From Thalassovita sp. (GTDB lineage: Bacteria > Pseudomonadota > Alphaproteobacteria > Rhodobacterales > Rhodobacteraceae), in the NCBI RefSeq assembly GCF_963691685.1, contig NZ_OY829290.1, positions 124,001 to 188,000 on the forward strand: a stretch of DNA of 64,000 nucleotides, given 5' to 3'. The position numbers and the translations under genes were made by a program. Below the pieces are notes generated by a model. The model saw only the letters and a program-made list of their open reading frames with translations, ran no database searches and was not told the origin of the DNA. This document shows, piece by piece, positions 1-7,842 of the stretch. Each line of letters opens with the position of its first letter. Within the stretch, counting starts at the first letter, position 1.

Positions 1-352
1 AAGAGGTGAGGCGGCGCGCTTCAGCCCAGACTGGAGCTTCGTCGCCAATACAAGAGAAATCACCGTAGCTGTGAGCAACCAGCATTTTTGCCGCCATGTC
101 AGTTGCGCTTGCTGCAGGAAGCCCCATCATGCTTTTTTCAACTTCTGTGGCCTCGTCGAAAAACAGCCGGTCCATCTCAGCATCTTCTGCTGAGCCGAGC
201 TCTTCAGATACGTACTTTGAGGCGGCGGACATGATCGCCTGGTGTCTGCGAAAAAGCATCATGATTTCGCTATCTTGATACTCACGTTGGCATTCGACGC
301 TGCATGCAAAGTCAAAGTTTTGGTCATTTGAAAGGTTCTTATCGTGCAACAT
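1..352 (-). CDS. Small accessory protein of the mobile island, C-terminus off the left edge
   Basis: An open minus-strand frame runs from an ATG at 352 to the window edge, at least 117 codons, and so is incomplete. A GGAG ribosome-binding site sits at about 359-362. The peptide begins MLHDKNLSNDQNF and contains a Met-rich stretch and an A-S-A-T-D-M-A-A-K-M segment. From memory, short proteins with a similar T-P-A-T-T-x-x-G-x-x-A-K pattern are common beside phage integrases and repressors in Rhodobacterales, but their function is unknown. It is divergent from the XRE regulator gene and shares its control region. A TATAAT-like -10 box lies at 379-384 on this strand. No function can be assigned. 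Confidence 0.6.
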   Translation of the reverse strand, partial: MLHDKNLSNDQNFDFACSVECQREYQDSEIMMLFRRHQAIMSAASKYVSEELGSAEDAEMDRLFFDEATEVEKSMMGLPAASATDMAAKMLVAHSYGDFSCIGDEAPVWAEARRLTS

Positions 353-368
353 CAATATCTCCGTATTT

Positions 369-450
369 GGTTTTAGGAATTATAAACTTAGGTACTAAAA
401 CCATAAATTAGATATTGTTGCTGTCAACCAAAATTTTAGGTACAATAACC
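369..450. promoter_or_regulatory. Divergent control region with repeated operator-like sites
   Basis: The AT-rich gap between the two divergent genes holds two direct copies of TTAGGTACnAnAACC (388-402 and 436-450). It also holds an inverted pair, GGTTTTAG at 369-376 and CTAAAACC at 395-402. The inverted pair flanks a minus-strand TATAAT (379-384). The right-hand copy overlaps a plus-strand promoter candidate with TTGCTG (418-423), a 17-bp spacer and TACAAT (441-446). This layout is what an autoregulating repressor switch looks like. The binding protein is inferred to be the adjacent XRE protein. Confidence 0.6.
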
Positions 451-452
451 AA

Positions 453-695
453 ATGGCTATAACTGGTACACAAATTAAGGCGGCAAGGGCCTTGTTGGAG
501 ATGGATCAGAGCGAGTTGGCACAACTTGCTTCTGTCAACATCAATACAATTCGAAACATGGAAGCTTGCGGTGCATCAATTGTAAGCGCTAGGGTGAATA
601 CGCTAGTGAAGGTGCAACGTGCACTTGAATTTTCTGGCATTATTTTTATCGACCCCAATGGCAATGGAGCGGGGGTTAGATTGAAAGGGGATTAA
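453..695 (+). CDS. XRE-family helix-turn-helix regulator
   Basis: An 80-residue protein with an N-terminal helix-turn-helix: ITGTQIKAARALLEMDQSEL, then LAQLASVNINTIRNMEA, residues about 3-40. The C-terminus G-V-R-L-K is typical of the short one-domain regulators common in alphaproteobacterial mobile elements. The TACAAT -10 box ends only six bases before the ATG, so the message is probably leaderless and no Shine-Dalgarno is visible. It overlaps the next gene by one base (TAATG). The likely role is repressor or switch of the phage-derived island through the repeats at 369-450. Base composition is more AT-rich than the chromosome to the right. Confidence 0.8.
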   Translation: MAITGTQIKAARALLEMDQSELAQLASVNINTIRNMEACGASIVSARVNTLVKVQRALEFSGIIFIDPNGNGAGVRLKGD

Positions 696-916
696 TGATG
701 GCCATTCAAACGGTTCGAATTGAGAGAGACGACATAGCAGCGGTAGTTGAAGAGCTAGCGAGGTCGCTATGGGTTCAGGAAACTGGGAAAAGCCCAAAAG
801 CATCAGATGTTGCTTTTTTTGAGCTCCTATCGCTTTGCAACCAAGCACTAAATGGGCGGGATACTGATGGTGGCTTTGCGAGGGATTTCGTGAACCGCAA
901 CTTTACGCAGCCCTAA
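695..916 (+). CDS. Hypothetical small protein coupled to the XRE regulator
   Basis: A 73-residue acidic protein whose ATG overlaps the stop codon of the regulator; a second ATG at 698 is an alternative start. It has no recognisable domain. The N-terminal half is predicted helical (DDIAAVVEELARSLWVQETG). The stop codon lies inside the first of two perfect hairpins, so this gene ends the short plus-strand transcript. It could be a co-regulator or antirepressor-like partner, but nothing in the sequence proves it. Confidence 0.55.
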   Translation: MMAIQTVRIERDDIAAVVEELARSLWVQETGKSPKASDVAFFELLSLCNQALNGRDTDGGFARDFVNRNFTQP

Positions 917-953
917 TTTAGGCTGCGTCGCGCCCTCAAGGCAACTTGAGGGC
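905..953. terminator. Two adjacent perfect hairpins between convergent transcripts
   Basis: The first hairpin pairs ACGCAGCC (905-912) with GGCTGCGT (921-928). The second pairs GCCCTCAAG (932-940) with CTTGAGGGC (945-953) around a GCAA tetraloop. Neither is followed by a long T-run. They lie between the plus-strand regulator pair and the end of the minus-strand capsid operon, so they can serve as a two-way terminator. Confidence 0.6.
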
Positions 954-1031
954 CACGCATTGTCAGGGTTTACCCACTCACTGACTAACGGTGTTTCTTT
1001 GGGCCAATGTCAGAACCCTGGCGAAACCTGC

Positions 1032-2096
1032 CTATTCTTTCCAGTCGACCATGCGCATGGCTCCGGACACGTCAGCGGATGGAATGCCCGCTTCTTTCGC
1101 TTCGGCCATTGTTTTGACAATCGCTGATAGCGCTCGTGCCCGCCCGCCAGCATCAAAGGCTTGCAAGGGCCGGATGGTATCGATTTCTACAAGACTGCCG
1201 AGCTTGGCTGATGCCTCATCGGCTAGCAGCACTGCGATGGGTTGCAGTGTCCAGATTGCAAGCTGCCGCTGCGCTTCCCTGACGGCCGGACCGGTGGCCG
1301 CGCGATTTACCAATGACGGCAGGACGCCAAATGCCATAAGGATACCCTCACGGGCCGCCGCCAGCATCTCGGCTGTCATGCTCTTGGAGAGGTCAGGCGA
1401 GAGCTGATCCGGTTTTTGTCCAATCTGTGGGTTCATGCCCGCCGCCGTCGCTTGCGCCACGCCCTCGATCACCAACGTAGAGCCACGCCGCCCTCGAAAC
1501 GCGCCTCGCATCGTGGCCATATCCTCAGCCCCTGTGTCAGGCAAGGGCACGATCTGAGAACCTAGCGGGGCGTTTTCGAAGGTTTCGCCAAGGGCGGTCT
1601 CCACCGCGTGAAGCATAGCACCGGTAAGGCTGGACCGGCGAAGCGGTGCCGTACCAATCCAAGGGGTCAGATTGTCAGAACCGATCCGAAGGTGCAGCAC
1701 CTCGGCGGCAAGAGCAGTCACAGTCCGCCCCCCACCCGCTTCAGGGATGGAGAGACGATAGGCACGCGGTCTACCGTCTCGGGTGGTCACGTCCCAATCC
1801 GTCGCAGGAACAAGCCCCAGATCGGTGATCAGATAGACCGCTTCGCCATAAAGCGCTACCGAGCGGGCAATTGTTGCCATAGTTTGACGGGTTAGCAGCT
1901 TAGTGCCAGACACATCAGCCATTGTGAAACCGCCTTCCCACAGGCTTACGCAGCTCTGAACCGTCGCTGTAAGTTCGGCCACGCCGCTGCGCCCGTTAAT
2001 GAAACTCTCCCGTGCAGCCATAACCTGGGCGGTGTAACCGGACCCGCTGGACCTGGCTTCAATCGGACGCAGTTTGTTCATGATCCATCCGAGCAT
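1032..2096 (-). CDS. Phage portal protein (HK97-type)
   Basis: A 354-residue protein of the phage portal family, the dodecameric ring through which DNA enters the capsid. The N-terminal and middle regions (SLWEGGFTMADV, then LLTRQTMATIARSVALYGEAV, then LAAEVLHLRI) and the LAAAREGILMAFGVLPSLV segment near residue 270 match short HK97-like portals. The start is placed at ATG 2096 because GGAGGT precedes it; an in-frame ATG at 2108 is possible. It is the last gene of the minus-strand head operon and directly follows the protease. In usual tailed phages the portal comes before protease and capsid, so the order is reversed here. Confidence 0.85.
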   Translation of the reverse strand: MLGWIMNKLRPIEARSSGSGYTAQVMAARESFINGRSGVAELTATVQSCVSLWEGGFTMADVSGTKLLTRQTMATIARSVALYGEAVYLITDLGLVPATDWDVTTRDGRPRAYRLSIPEAGGGRTVTALAAEVLHLRIGSDNLTPWIGTAPLRRSSLTGAMLHAVETALGETFENAPLGSQIVPLPDTGAEDMATMRGAFRGRRGSTLVIEGVAQATAAGMNPQIGQKPDQLSPDLSKSMTAEMLAAAREGILMAFGVLPSLVNRAATGPAVREAQRQLAIWTLQPIAVLLADEASAKLGSLVEIDTIRPLQAFDAGGRARALSAIVKTMAEAKEAGIPSADVSGAMRMVDWKE

Positions 2097-2098
2097 AA

Positions 2099-2677
2099 TC
2101 ACCTCCACCGGATAGCGGCGCGGCGGTGTGTTAGGCGCTTCGCCACCTCGCTAATGGGTTGCCAATTCCGAGCCTCGATCTGGGCTTGCGGATATGCAGG
2201 CTTCGTGACGGCGCTGATTTCGATCAGATCAGCCGCGTTGATGGTCCGCAGGATCGCGTTGCCGCGTTCCTCGACCTTCTCACCGCCCGGCCCGACGCGA
2301 AAGCCAGGGGACAGACCTCGCACCAGACCGGCCGCGTGGGCCGAGAGGAAGTCCCGGACATAGCTGACCTGCCCCATTTCGGCGCTAATGGTCGCTTCTA
2401 TCGTCAACGCATCATCCGATTCCGTCAGGGTCAAAGTGCCGGCCGAACGTGAGGCTAGCGGCTTGTTGAAGTCATGACCGGACAGGAAGTGCACGTCCTC
2501 GCCGCGCTCGATCCGATCCGCAAAGGCACGGGCTGCGATCATCTCACGACGCTCACGGCCCATTTCCACGCGCTCGACCAGCACGGTTTCCTGGCCATAG
2601 GGAAAGATTGCCCGAAGGCGGGTTTCCCCGCCCTCGGATCGCAGCTCAAGGCTACCGACATGAGCGCCCCAGAGCAT
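2099..2677 (-). CDS. HK97-family prohead protease
   Basis: A 192-residue serine protease of the prohead (S78/U35) family. It would cleave the capsid delta domain during head maturation. Visible marks are the His-containing HDFNKPLAS segment and the downstream LSPGFRV segment, which carries the candidate nucleophile Ser. The start is ATG 2677, which overlaps the capsid stop (TAATG); longer readings into the capsid gene are out-of-frame shadow. The gene is coupled to capsid upstream and portal downstream. Confidence 0.85.
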   Translation of the reverse strand: MLWGAHVGSLELRSEGGETRLRAIFPYGQETVLVERVEMGRERREMIAARAFADRIERGEDVHFLSGHDFNKPLASRSAGTLTLTESDDALTIEATISAEMGQVSYVRDFLSAHAAGLVRGLSPGFRVGPGGEKVEERGNAILRTINAADLIEISAVTKPAYPQAQIEARNWQPISEVAKRLTHRRAAIRWR

Positions 2678-3942
2678 TAGCCTAGCTCCAAGCCGGTCAG
2701 CAGTTGGAGCTGCGCCGGACGCGCCACGGTTACGTCCATTGTGGCCAGAGCTGTAATCCGCAGCCCGCCGGATTGCGCATCGCTGTAGGGGTCGCGGATC
2801 ATGTCCACAGCGCCCCACGCGCCGATGAAGATCGGCGCGACACCACCCGCCGCGGTGGTCAGCAGCGATTGCGTCACGTCCGGGGTTCCGGAAGTCGGCG
2901 CCGCAAGGGCATTTGAAGTCATGACGACTTCACCAAGGTTTTCGGCCAACCTGTCATATTCGAATTTGAAACCGCCATCGCCCACCATCAAGCCGTCCAG
3001 ATAGTCCCAGACCTCGGGACGGATCAGCGCCTTAACCGATTTTGGGCCGGTCGCTGCGTTTGCGGTCATAAACCGCGTAACGGCTGCGCGAAACGCTGAC
3101 CAGCTCACCGATGCATCAACTGCCGTGGACGTGATGCCATATGTCGCCGCGCCCGTGATGACACCGAGCGGTTGACCGTTGGCGCCGGTGCCGAGGAACG
3201 CCGCCTGATCCATCGCTGCGCCCATTGCGCCGCTCATGTCCCGCCGTACCGCCTGCTCCAGCGCCGCACCAGACTGCTTGAGCGTCTTGCGGGTGATGCG
3301 CATCTGAATGCCGAGGTTGTGGTCCGGCGACATGGGCCGGTCGGTGGTGGCATAGGTGGTCGGCCCGGCCACGTTCGCCGCCTCGCCGTCCGCCCAGCCT
3401 GCCGTGACTGCCGAGGTAGTCACTGGCCATTCCACCGCGCCCGCGTCGATGCTGATCATCTGCGCCCCCATCCGCGCCGCCACACTGCCTGGAAACAGCC
3501 GGTCAATGATGGGGCGGGTCTGGATCGGGTTTGGGGTGCCGCTGGCGACGGTCTCACCGGCCCGGACTTCCAACGCCTGCCACGGCACGGGGATGCCCCG
3601 GAAGCCGCCCGCGCTGCGCAGCTCAGACACGATCTCTGCCGTTTGCCCATCTAGCTGACGCCCTTCATCGAGAGCCAGCGCGACCTGACGCATCTCAAAA
3701 CCGGCCATGAGGTCGGCCCATTCCTGAGCCGAGCGGGTTTCTAGCTCTTCGCCAGCATCGCGGCGTTCGGTATCTTCTGCGACCAGAGCTGCTCGATATC
3801 GGGTTTCGTTGGAGCGGTATTCCCGGTCCAGCTCGTCCATCTTGCGAACCTCCTCCTCGGACGGAGTTTCCTTGCCTGCCAGTTCGGCGAGGTTTTGGCG
3901 GATTTCACTTTGCCGCCGAGAGATCTTTACTGATTCAAGCAT
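2677..3942 (-). CDS. HK97-fold major capsid protein
   Basis: A 421-residue phage major capsid protein. Residues about 1-70 form a charged coiled-coil delta/scaffold domain (ISRRQSEIRQNLAELAG, then VRKMDELDREYRSNETRYRA). The HK97-fold core follows, with typical segments VASGTPNPIQTRPIIDRLFP, IQMRITRKTLKQSG and AFLGTGANGQPLGV. The delta domain is what the adjacent protease would remove. It lies between the HNH gene and the protease gene on the minus strand, with almost no spacing, so the operon builds a full procapsid. Confidence 0.93.
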   Translation of the reverse strand: MLESVKISRRQSEIRQNLAELAGKETPSEEEVRKMDELDREYRSNETRYRAALVAEDTERRDAGEELETRSAQEWADLMAGFEMRQVALALDEGRQLDGQTAEIVSELRSAGGFRGIPVPWQALEVRAGETVASGTPNPIQTRPIIDRLFPGSVAARMGAQMISIDAGAVEWPVTTSAVTAGWADGEAANVAGPTTYATTDRPMSPDHNLGIQMRITRKTLKQSGAALEQAVRRDMSGAMGAAMDQAAFLGTGANGQPLGVITGAATYGITSTAVDASVSWSAFRAAVTRFMTANAATGPKSVKALIRPEVWDYLDGLMVGDGGFKFEYDRLAENLGEVVMTSNALAAPTSGTPDVTQSLLTTAAGGVAPIFIGAWGAVDMIRDPYSDAQSGGLRITALATMDVTVARPAQLQLLTGLELG

Positions 3943-3945
3943 TTT

Positions 3946-4281
3946 TTATCCTTTCTGCTCGACAATGGGTTCGGGCCGCTCAAGCGACTCGACTGCATTC
4001 CGCCAATCTCGGCGGTCTTTTCGGGGCGGGGGATGCCCGCACTCGATCCGGGTTTTTCGGGTGTGGCAACCGGGGCAAAGTGCCTGAAGGTTATGCGGCT
4101 CGTAGGACAGTTCGGGATGCGTCCTGACTGGTTTGATGTGGTCCACCTCAAGCCGACCGCCACAGCCACAAGACTTGCATCGGTATTTGTCACGCTCGAG
4201 TATCTCTGCTCGCAAGATCTTCCAGCGTTTCGTGCTGGTGACCTTCCGTGAATGCCGGTGGTGATCTTTGCGGATGCTCAT
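3946..4281 (-). CDS. HNH endonuclease (packaging-associated)
   Basis: A 111-residue HNH nuclease. It shows a CKSCG zinc-knuckle half, LEVDHIKPV with the catalytic His, N in EPHNLQALC, and CPGCHTRK as the second knuckle. Small HNH proteins beside terminase genes take part in DNA cleavage and packaging in many cos-type phages and satellites. Its stop precedes the capsid start by three bases, and its start overlaps the head-closure gene by four bases, so it is part of the operon rather than a homing intruder. Confidence 0.88.
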   Translation of the reverse strand: MSIRKDHHRHSRKVTSTKRWKILRAEILERDKYRCKSCGCGGRLEVDHIKPVRTHPELSYEPHNLQALCPGCHTRKTRIECGHPPPRKDRRDWRNAVESLERPEPIVEQKG

Positions 4282-4619
4282 TGGACTTGATCCGACTTGG
4301 CGGTGATTTCAATGAAGCGACGGTGACCAGAAACCTCCTTGATCCCGTCGATTTCAAAGGTGAGGCCTTCGTGTACAAGCCGGTCAGACCGAGAAATGCC
4401 ACGCGCAAAAGTCGTCGCTCTGATCGTAAAGCGGGTTACCAATTTGTTACCCAATAGCCCTGCAATAACGCGCGCGGAATCCGACAGGTCTTGTCTTCGG
4501 GCGGAGATCGTAGGCCCGTAGTCTCTCCATTCGCGTTCGGTGCCCCCGAAACTGTCCCGAGTGCTGGTTGCTCGCTGGATTTGAATGCGGCGGTTAAGAT
4601 GTCCGGCGTTTAGAACCAT
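4278..4619 (-). CDS. Phage head-closure / head-tail adaptor protein
   Basis: A 113-residue protein of the SPP1 gp16-like head-closure family. It shows the usual opening LNRRIQIQRATSTRDSFGG, then REWRDYGPTISARR, and the end GHRRFIEITA. It forms the ring that closes the filled head and gives the tail a docking surface. It overlaps both neighbours (terminase and HNH). Its presence without any tail gene means that heads from this operon would need tails from another phage. Confidence 0.85.
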   Translation of the reverse strand: MVLNAGHLNRRIQIQRATSTRDSFGGTEREWRDYGPTISARRQDLSDSARVIAGLLGNKLVTRFTIRATTFARGISRSDRLVHEGLTFEIDGIKEVSGHRRFIEITAKSDQVQ

Positions 4620-6316
4620 TGCATTCTCGCTTTCGTTTGAGGTTGGGCCGCTACTCTTGCGCCTTGCGCCACGGCCAGTACCGATGCGGCGGCAGCGTCA
4701 ATCCGGCCAGTGCTGCGCGCCTTGGCAATCTTGATGTTGTTTGCGGGATCGCGCAGGCAGACCGTATCTGCGAAGGCAGAGCGTAGAAGCAGAGAAGGCT
4801 TAGCCTTCACCTGACCGTCGAAAGCGGCGCGGCGGAACCGCTCTGCGTCCTCGCCGCCATCGCGGAAACCTTGTCCACGCCAGACCAGCGGGGCGCGGAT
4901 ACCTGCCCGGGCAATAGCTTCGCCCAGTTCTGCTTGCTTGTAGCGATCCATGGTCAGGGCAAGGATCGGCTGATCCTCAACATGCCGCATAACTTCGACC
5001 AACCAAGGGGCAACAGGAACTGTCTTGTCGCCGAGAACGCCCAATTCGCCGCGCTCTTGCATCTCGACATAACGTCCGGCTACGCCATCGGTCTGGCCTC
5101 GATCCAACAGGTTCGGCATGGATGGGAAGGTGCCGAGACATTCAAGGCGCCCAGTTGCGGGCCAGTAGAAAGCTGCAGCCGTCATGGATGCAGAACCACC
5201 GAGATCGATTCCAATCACGCAACCGCCCTCACGTGGCGGCAAGCTATTGGTCTCGCAGCTTAACCATTCGTCTAACGTGATAAGCATGTCGCGGGCTTCA
5301 CCGGACACGCGCTCATTTCGGTTGTAAAGCCGGAAGGAAGTGAGGCTTGAACCACCGCGTGCAATCGCGCGCTTGGCTTGCCCCTCCAGCCATTCCAGAG
5401 ACCCGCCAATTCCATGCGGTGCGCCAGGGTTAGCGATCAACAGGCTTTCTGCATCGTCAGCCGGCAAGCCAGGTGCAGGACGATGCTCTTGTACATAGGT
5501 CCCGGGCAACGGATCATCTATCCAACGGGAAAAAGGGTGCGTGTCGTCGCTGGCGGAGGTGCTGATAAGGAAAGCCCGACCGTCACGCTTACCCAGGCCG
5601 GACAGCAGCGCGTGTTCCAGTTCATCACCTCGATCCAACGCCCAATGGCCGCGTTCATCCAAGATTGCCATTGTGGGCGCGCCGCCGAGAGCAGACTTGC
5701 CGTCTGCCGCGATCACCCGCAGTACATGCCCACCGCCGTCTCCTTCGAACTCAATTTCAAGGCGCGGTGCCCGGCGATAAATCAGGCGGCGTTGTAGTTC
5801 GAGAGGAAGAGTTGCAGCGAAACCCGCAACAAAATCCCATATAATCCGGCCCTGATCCCGCGTCCGGGCGGCTGCGATGATTTCGCGGCGTGGCTGCCGA
5901 TCCCAGACACCAATCAAACCGCCCAAGGCAAGGCCCGCTGTGATTGCAGACTTCCCATTGCCACGTCCGATGCTGAGCACTGCGTTGGCTGTGCCATCTG
6001 CCATCGCACCTGTGATGAACTGGCTTTGAAAGGGCGCCAAGGTAACCGGTTTTCCGGCGTTTGGGCCTTCTGGGATGCGAAGCCTATGCATGAATTGCAT
6101 AGCTCGCTCGGCTGGGGTTCCTTCGGCACCCTGAGCGAAAAGAGAAAACTCCCATCCTCGGTTACCCGTCTGAACAGAAGTTGCGGTATTGGGACCAGTT
6201 TCGGGATCTTCTTTGATGTCTTCGAACAAGTCGGCGCGCGCGGCGTCGCGGTCAGCTTCCAAAAGCGATCCGTCTGCTTTTCTCCATTCTCTTTTTTTTC
6301 TTACCGCGTCTGACAT
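4610..6316 (-). CDS. Phage terminase large subunit
   Basis: A 568-residue packaging motor and nuclease. The Walker A motif GRGNGKSA lies near residues 117-124, Walker B is MAILDERGHW, and the C-terminal RNase-H-like nuclease domain begins with VIGIDLGGSASMTA. Its length is usual for the family. The start ATG at 6316 overlaps the stop of the small upstream gene (TAATG). The gene looks intact and shows no frameshift. Confidence 0.93.
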   Translation of the reverse strand: MSDAVRKKREWRKADGSLLEADRDAARADLFEDIKEDPETGPNTATSVQTGNRGWEFSLFAQGAEGTPAERAMQFMHRLRIPEGPNAGKPVTLAPFQSQFITGAMADGTANAVLSIGRGNGKSAITAGLALGGLIGVWDRQPRREIIAAARTRDQGRIIWDFVAGFAATLPLELQRRLIYRRAPRLEIEFEGDGGGHVLRVIAADGKSALGGAPTMAILDERGHWALDRGDELEHALLSGLGKRDGRAFLISTSASDDTHPFSRWIDDPLPGTYVQEHRPAPGLPADDAESLLIANPGAPHGIGGSLEWLEGQAKRAIARGGSSLTSFRLYNRNERVSGEARDMLITLDEWLSCETNSLPPREGGCVIGIDLGGSASMTAAAFYWPATGRLECLGTFPSMPNLLDRGQTDGVAGRYVEMQERGELGVLGDKTVPVAPWLVEVMRHVEDQPILALTMDRYKQAELGEAIARAGIRAPLVWRGQGFRDGGEDAERFRRAAFDGQVKAKPSLLLRSAFADTVCLRDPANNIKIAKARSTGRIDAAAASVLAVAQGARVAAQPQTKARMQWF

Positions 6317-6633
6317 TACTTCCTCATCTTGCGCGTAGCGCTTCGTACAATCGTTGTGCTCTTGCCCCCCTGCTCGATGGTGAGGGTCGGAGCGAAGGGC
6401 ATAGGACGACTGCCCACAGCGCGCGGCTGCGGCAGTCCCTGAGCCCTCTGCGTGAAGTCACCTGCTCGCCGGAGCCGGGCCATCGCTTGGGCCTGATCAG
6501 TCGTGCGTCCCCGCTGATCAGTTGGTTGCTGCTTGCGACACCATGAACGCGGCGCCGGGGATCGGGCCTCAACCTTTCGGACTGCCCATTGCCTTTGATC
6601 CCGCCCGTGGTAGGCTGACCGATGTGGAGCCAC
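6316..6633 (-). CDS. Small protein before terminase, candidate small terminase subunit
   Basis: A 105-codon frame from GTG 6633 whose stop overlaps the terminase start in the coupling pattern TAATG. This pattern is the main reason to prefer it over the overlapping 82-codon frame at 6324-6572. The product is very basic (many Arg and Lys, ending SATRKMRK) and has no domain I recognise. By position it should be the small terminase or another DNA-recognition protein. The start is uncertain because no strong Shine-Dalgarno is seen. Confidence 0.45.
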   Translation of the reverse strand: MAPHRSAYHGRDQRQWAVRKVEARSPAPRSWCRKQQPTDQRGRTTDQAQAMARLRRAGDFTQRAQGLPQPRAVGSRPMPFAPTLTIEQGGKSTTIVRSATRKMRK

Positions 6634-6698
6634 CGTTGCTAACCCGTTCCACTACATCGGCCCTGCGTCTGGGGTGGCGCGCAGGGTCGCCGCTCTCG

Positions 6699-6926
6699 CT
6701 ACCTCTCAATCAGCTCAAGTTCTTCGTTCGGCACGGTTGCCAAATCGTTCACCATGCGGCGCATGATGCGCGCTTGCTTTGTGGAAGGACGCCAGGATTG
6801 ACGTTTGCCGTGGCGGGCAATGGACATGGCGAAACCCTGCGCCCATGCATCGCCATCGCGCATGGCGCGGCGCATCACGCGCGGCCAATGCAGTGTTAGG
6901 ATTTCGTCCAGTTCTAGATCGGTCAT
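6699..6926 (-). CDS. Conserved hypothetical protein of the head operon
   Basis: A 75-residue protein with the sequence pattern GFAMSIARHGKRQSWRPSTK, then QARIMRRMVNDL. I recall similar W-x-P-S-x-K-Q...M-x-x-M segments in small proteins beside phage genes of alphaproteobacteria, without known function. It overlaps the start-proximal connector gene by four bases (6923-6926). It could be an alternative candidate for the small terminase subunit, since it is basic and helical. Confidence 0.65.
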   Translation of the reverse strand: MTDLELDEILTLHWPRVMRRAMRDGDAWAQGFAMSIARHGKRQSWRPSTKQARIMRRMVNDLATVPNEELELIER

Positions 6927-7471
6927 GCCATCACCCCGCGATACCGTGCGCCCACACGGGCCATATGCGGCGATGTGGTGAGGCTCTTGGCGTCCATCGG
7001 GGAACGCCCGTCATAGTGCAGTGCAGCCTGATCCATGAGGGCTTGGGACAGGTCAGACGGAATGTCCGCCGCTGCCGCTCCAAAGCCCGCCTGATACTCG
7101 ATAACGATGCGGCTGGTGTCGCGAGTAAGGTTCGCTGACCGCCAGCGGATATGTGGACGATTGCCGCCAACAAAATCAAAGGCTGTGAAGACTGAACCGT
7201 TGATGATGACAATCGGTGTATCAGTGTCTGCAACCGGGCCGATTGGCAGATCAATCCCGCAACCAATTTCCAAGTCGAAGATTGTGACGCGGATGGTCTG
7301 CGTGAGCAGCGCGATCTGGGCAAACTGTTCCAGTTCTGCCGCCGCCGTCAGGCCGATGTTCGTGACCGCGTCATCCTCGGAATCTCCGTCTACACGGATA
7401 TGCAACTTCAGGTCTTCCAGATCGAAGGGTAACTCCCCCTCGGACGGGAAGCGTTGGACCAACATCTTCAT
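6923..7471 (-). CDS. Phage head-tail connector protein (gp6-like)
   Basis: A 182-residue protein of the phage connector family that binds under the portal. The N-terminus FDLEDLKLHIRVDGDSEDDA, followed by NIGLTAAAELEQFAQ, is the family hallmark; the middle is beta-rich and the C-terminal helix has DLSQALMDQAALHYDGRSP. It overlaps the upstream gene (7468-7471) and the downstream gene (6923-6926) by four bases each. Confidence 0.82.
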   Translation of the reverse strand: MKMLVQRFPSEGELPFDLEDLKLHIRVDGDSEDDAVTNIGLTAAAELEQFAQIALLTQTIRVTIFDLEIGCGIDLPIGPVADTDTPIVIINGSVFTAFDFVGGNRPHIRWRSANLTRDTSRIVIEYQAGFGAAAADIPSDLSQALMDQAALHYDGRSPMDAKSLTTSPHMARVGARYRGVMA

Positions 7472-7842
7472 GCTGCAATCTCCACTTCGGAAATGTGTTT
7501 GCGGAAAGCCATCTGGTCGCGCGGCGGCAGGGCTTCATACGCTGCCAGAGCGTACGCCTTGCGTTCTCTTAGGGACGCGAATGACGCCCAAGCGCGTGCG
7601 TCTTCCATCGGACTGAGAAAGGGTGGCATGGGATGGCCGGCAAACTTGAGAACGGACTCTGTGACCAGTTCCGCCTGCTCCAGTGTGTCCAGAGAGCGAA
7701 GAGCAGCCCATGCAAGCGCCGCGCGCTCTTCGGTGGTCATGCGGGCCATCGCCACCAGCGAAAAGCCCCTCCAAGCATCATAGCTGCCGAGGGTCAGCGT
7801 GTAGCCCATCACTCGCGACATGCGCTTGTGTTCAGGCTTCAT
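7468..7842 (-). CDS. Conserved hypothetical protein, first gene of the head operon
   Basis: A 124-residue, mainly helical protein of unknown function. It contains the segments MTTEERAALAWAALRSL and MAFRKHISEVEIA. The coding start is placed at ATG 7842, with ATG 7821 as an alternative; no clear Shine-Dalgarno is visible. It opens the ten-gene minus-strand run. Its conservation with phage head genes is inferred from context only. Confidence 0.6.
   Translation of the reverse strand: MKPEHKRMSRVMGYTLTLGSYDAWRGFSLVAMARMTTEERAALAWAALRSLDTLEQAELVTESVLKFAGHPMPPFLSPMEDARAWASFASLRERKAYALAAYEALPPRDQMAFRKHISEVEIAA

Noticed and set aside
2678..2818. Longer prohead protease starting at 2818
   Set aside because: The extension overlaps the capsid gene out of frame. 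The ATG at 2677 is coupled to the capsid stop and gives a family-sized protein.
6324..6572. Alternative 82-residue minus-strand protein before the terminase
   Set aside because: It overlaps the 6316-6633 frame, has no coupling to the terminase start and is Arg/Ser low-complexity. Kept only as a doubtful alternative for the small terminase.
1..7842. Gene transfer agent cluster
   Set aside because: Rhodobacterales gene transfer agents carry tail genes after the head genes and the order terminase, portal, protease, capsid. Here tails are absent and the order is different, with an XRE switch beside it.
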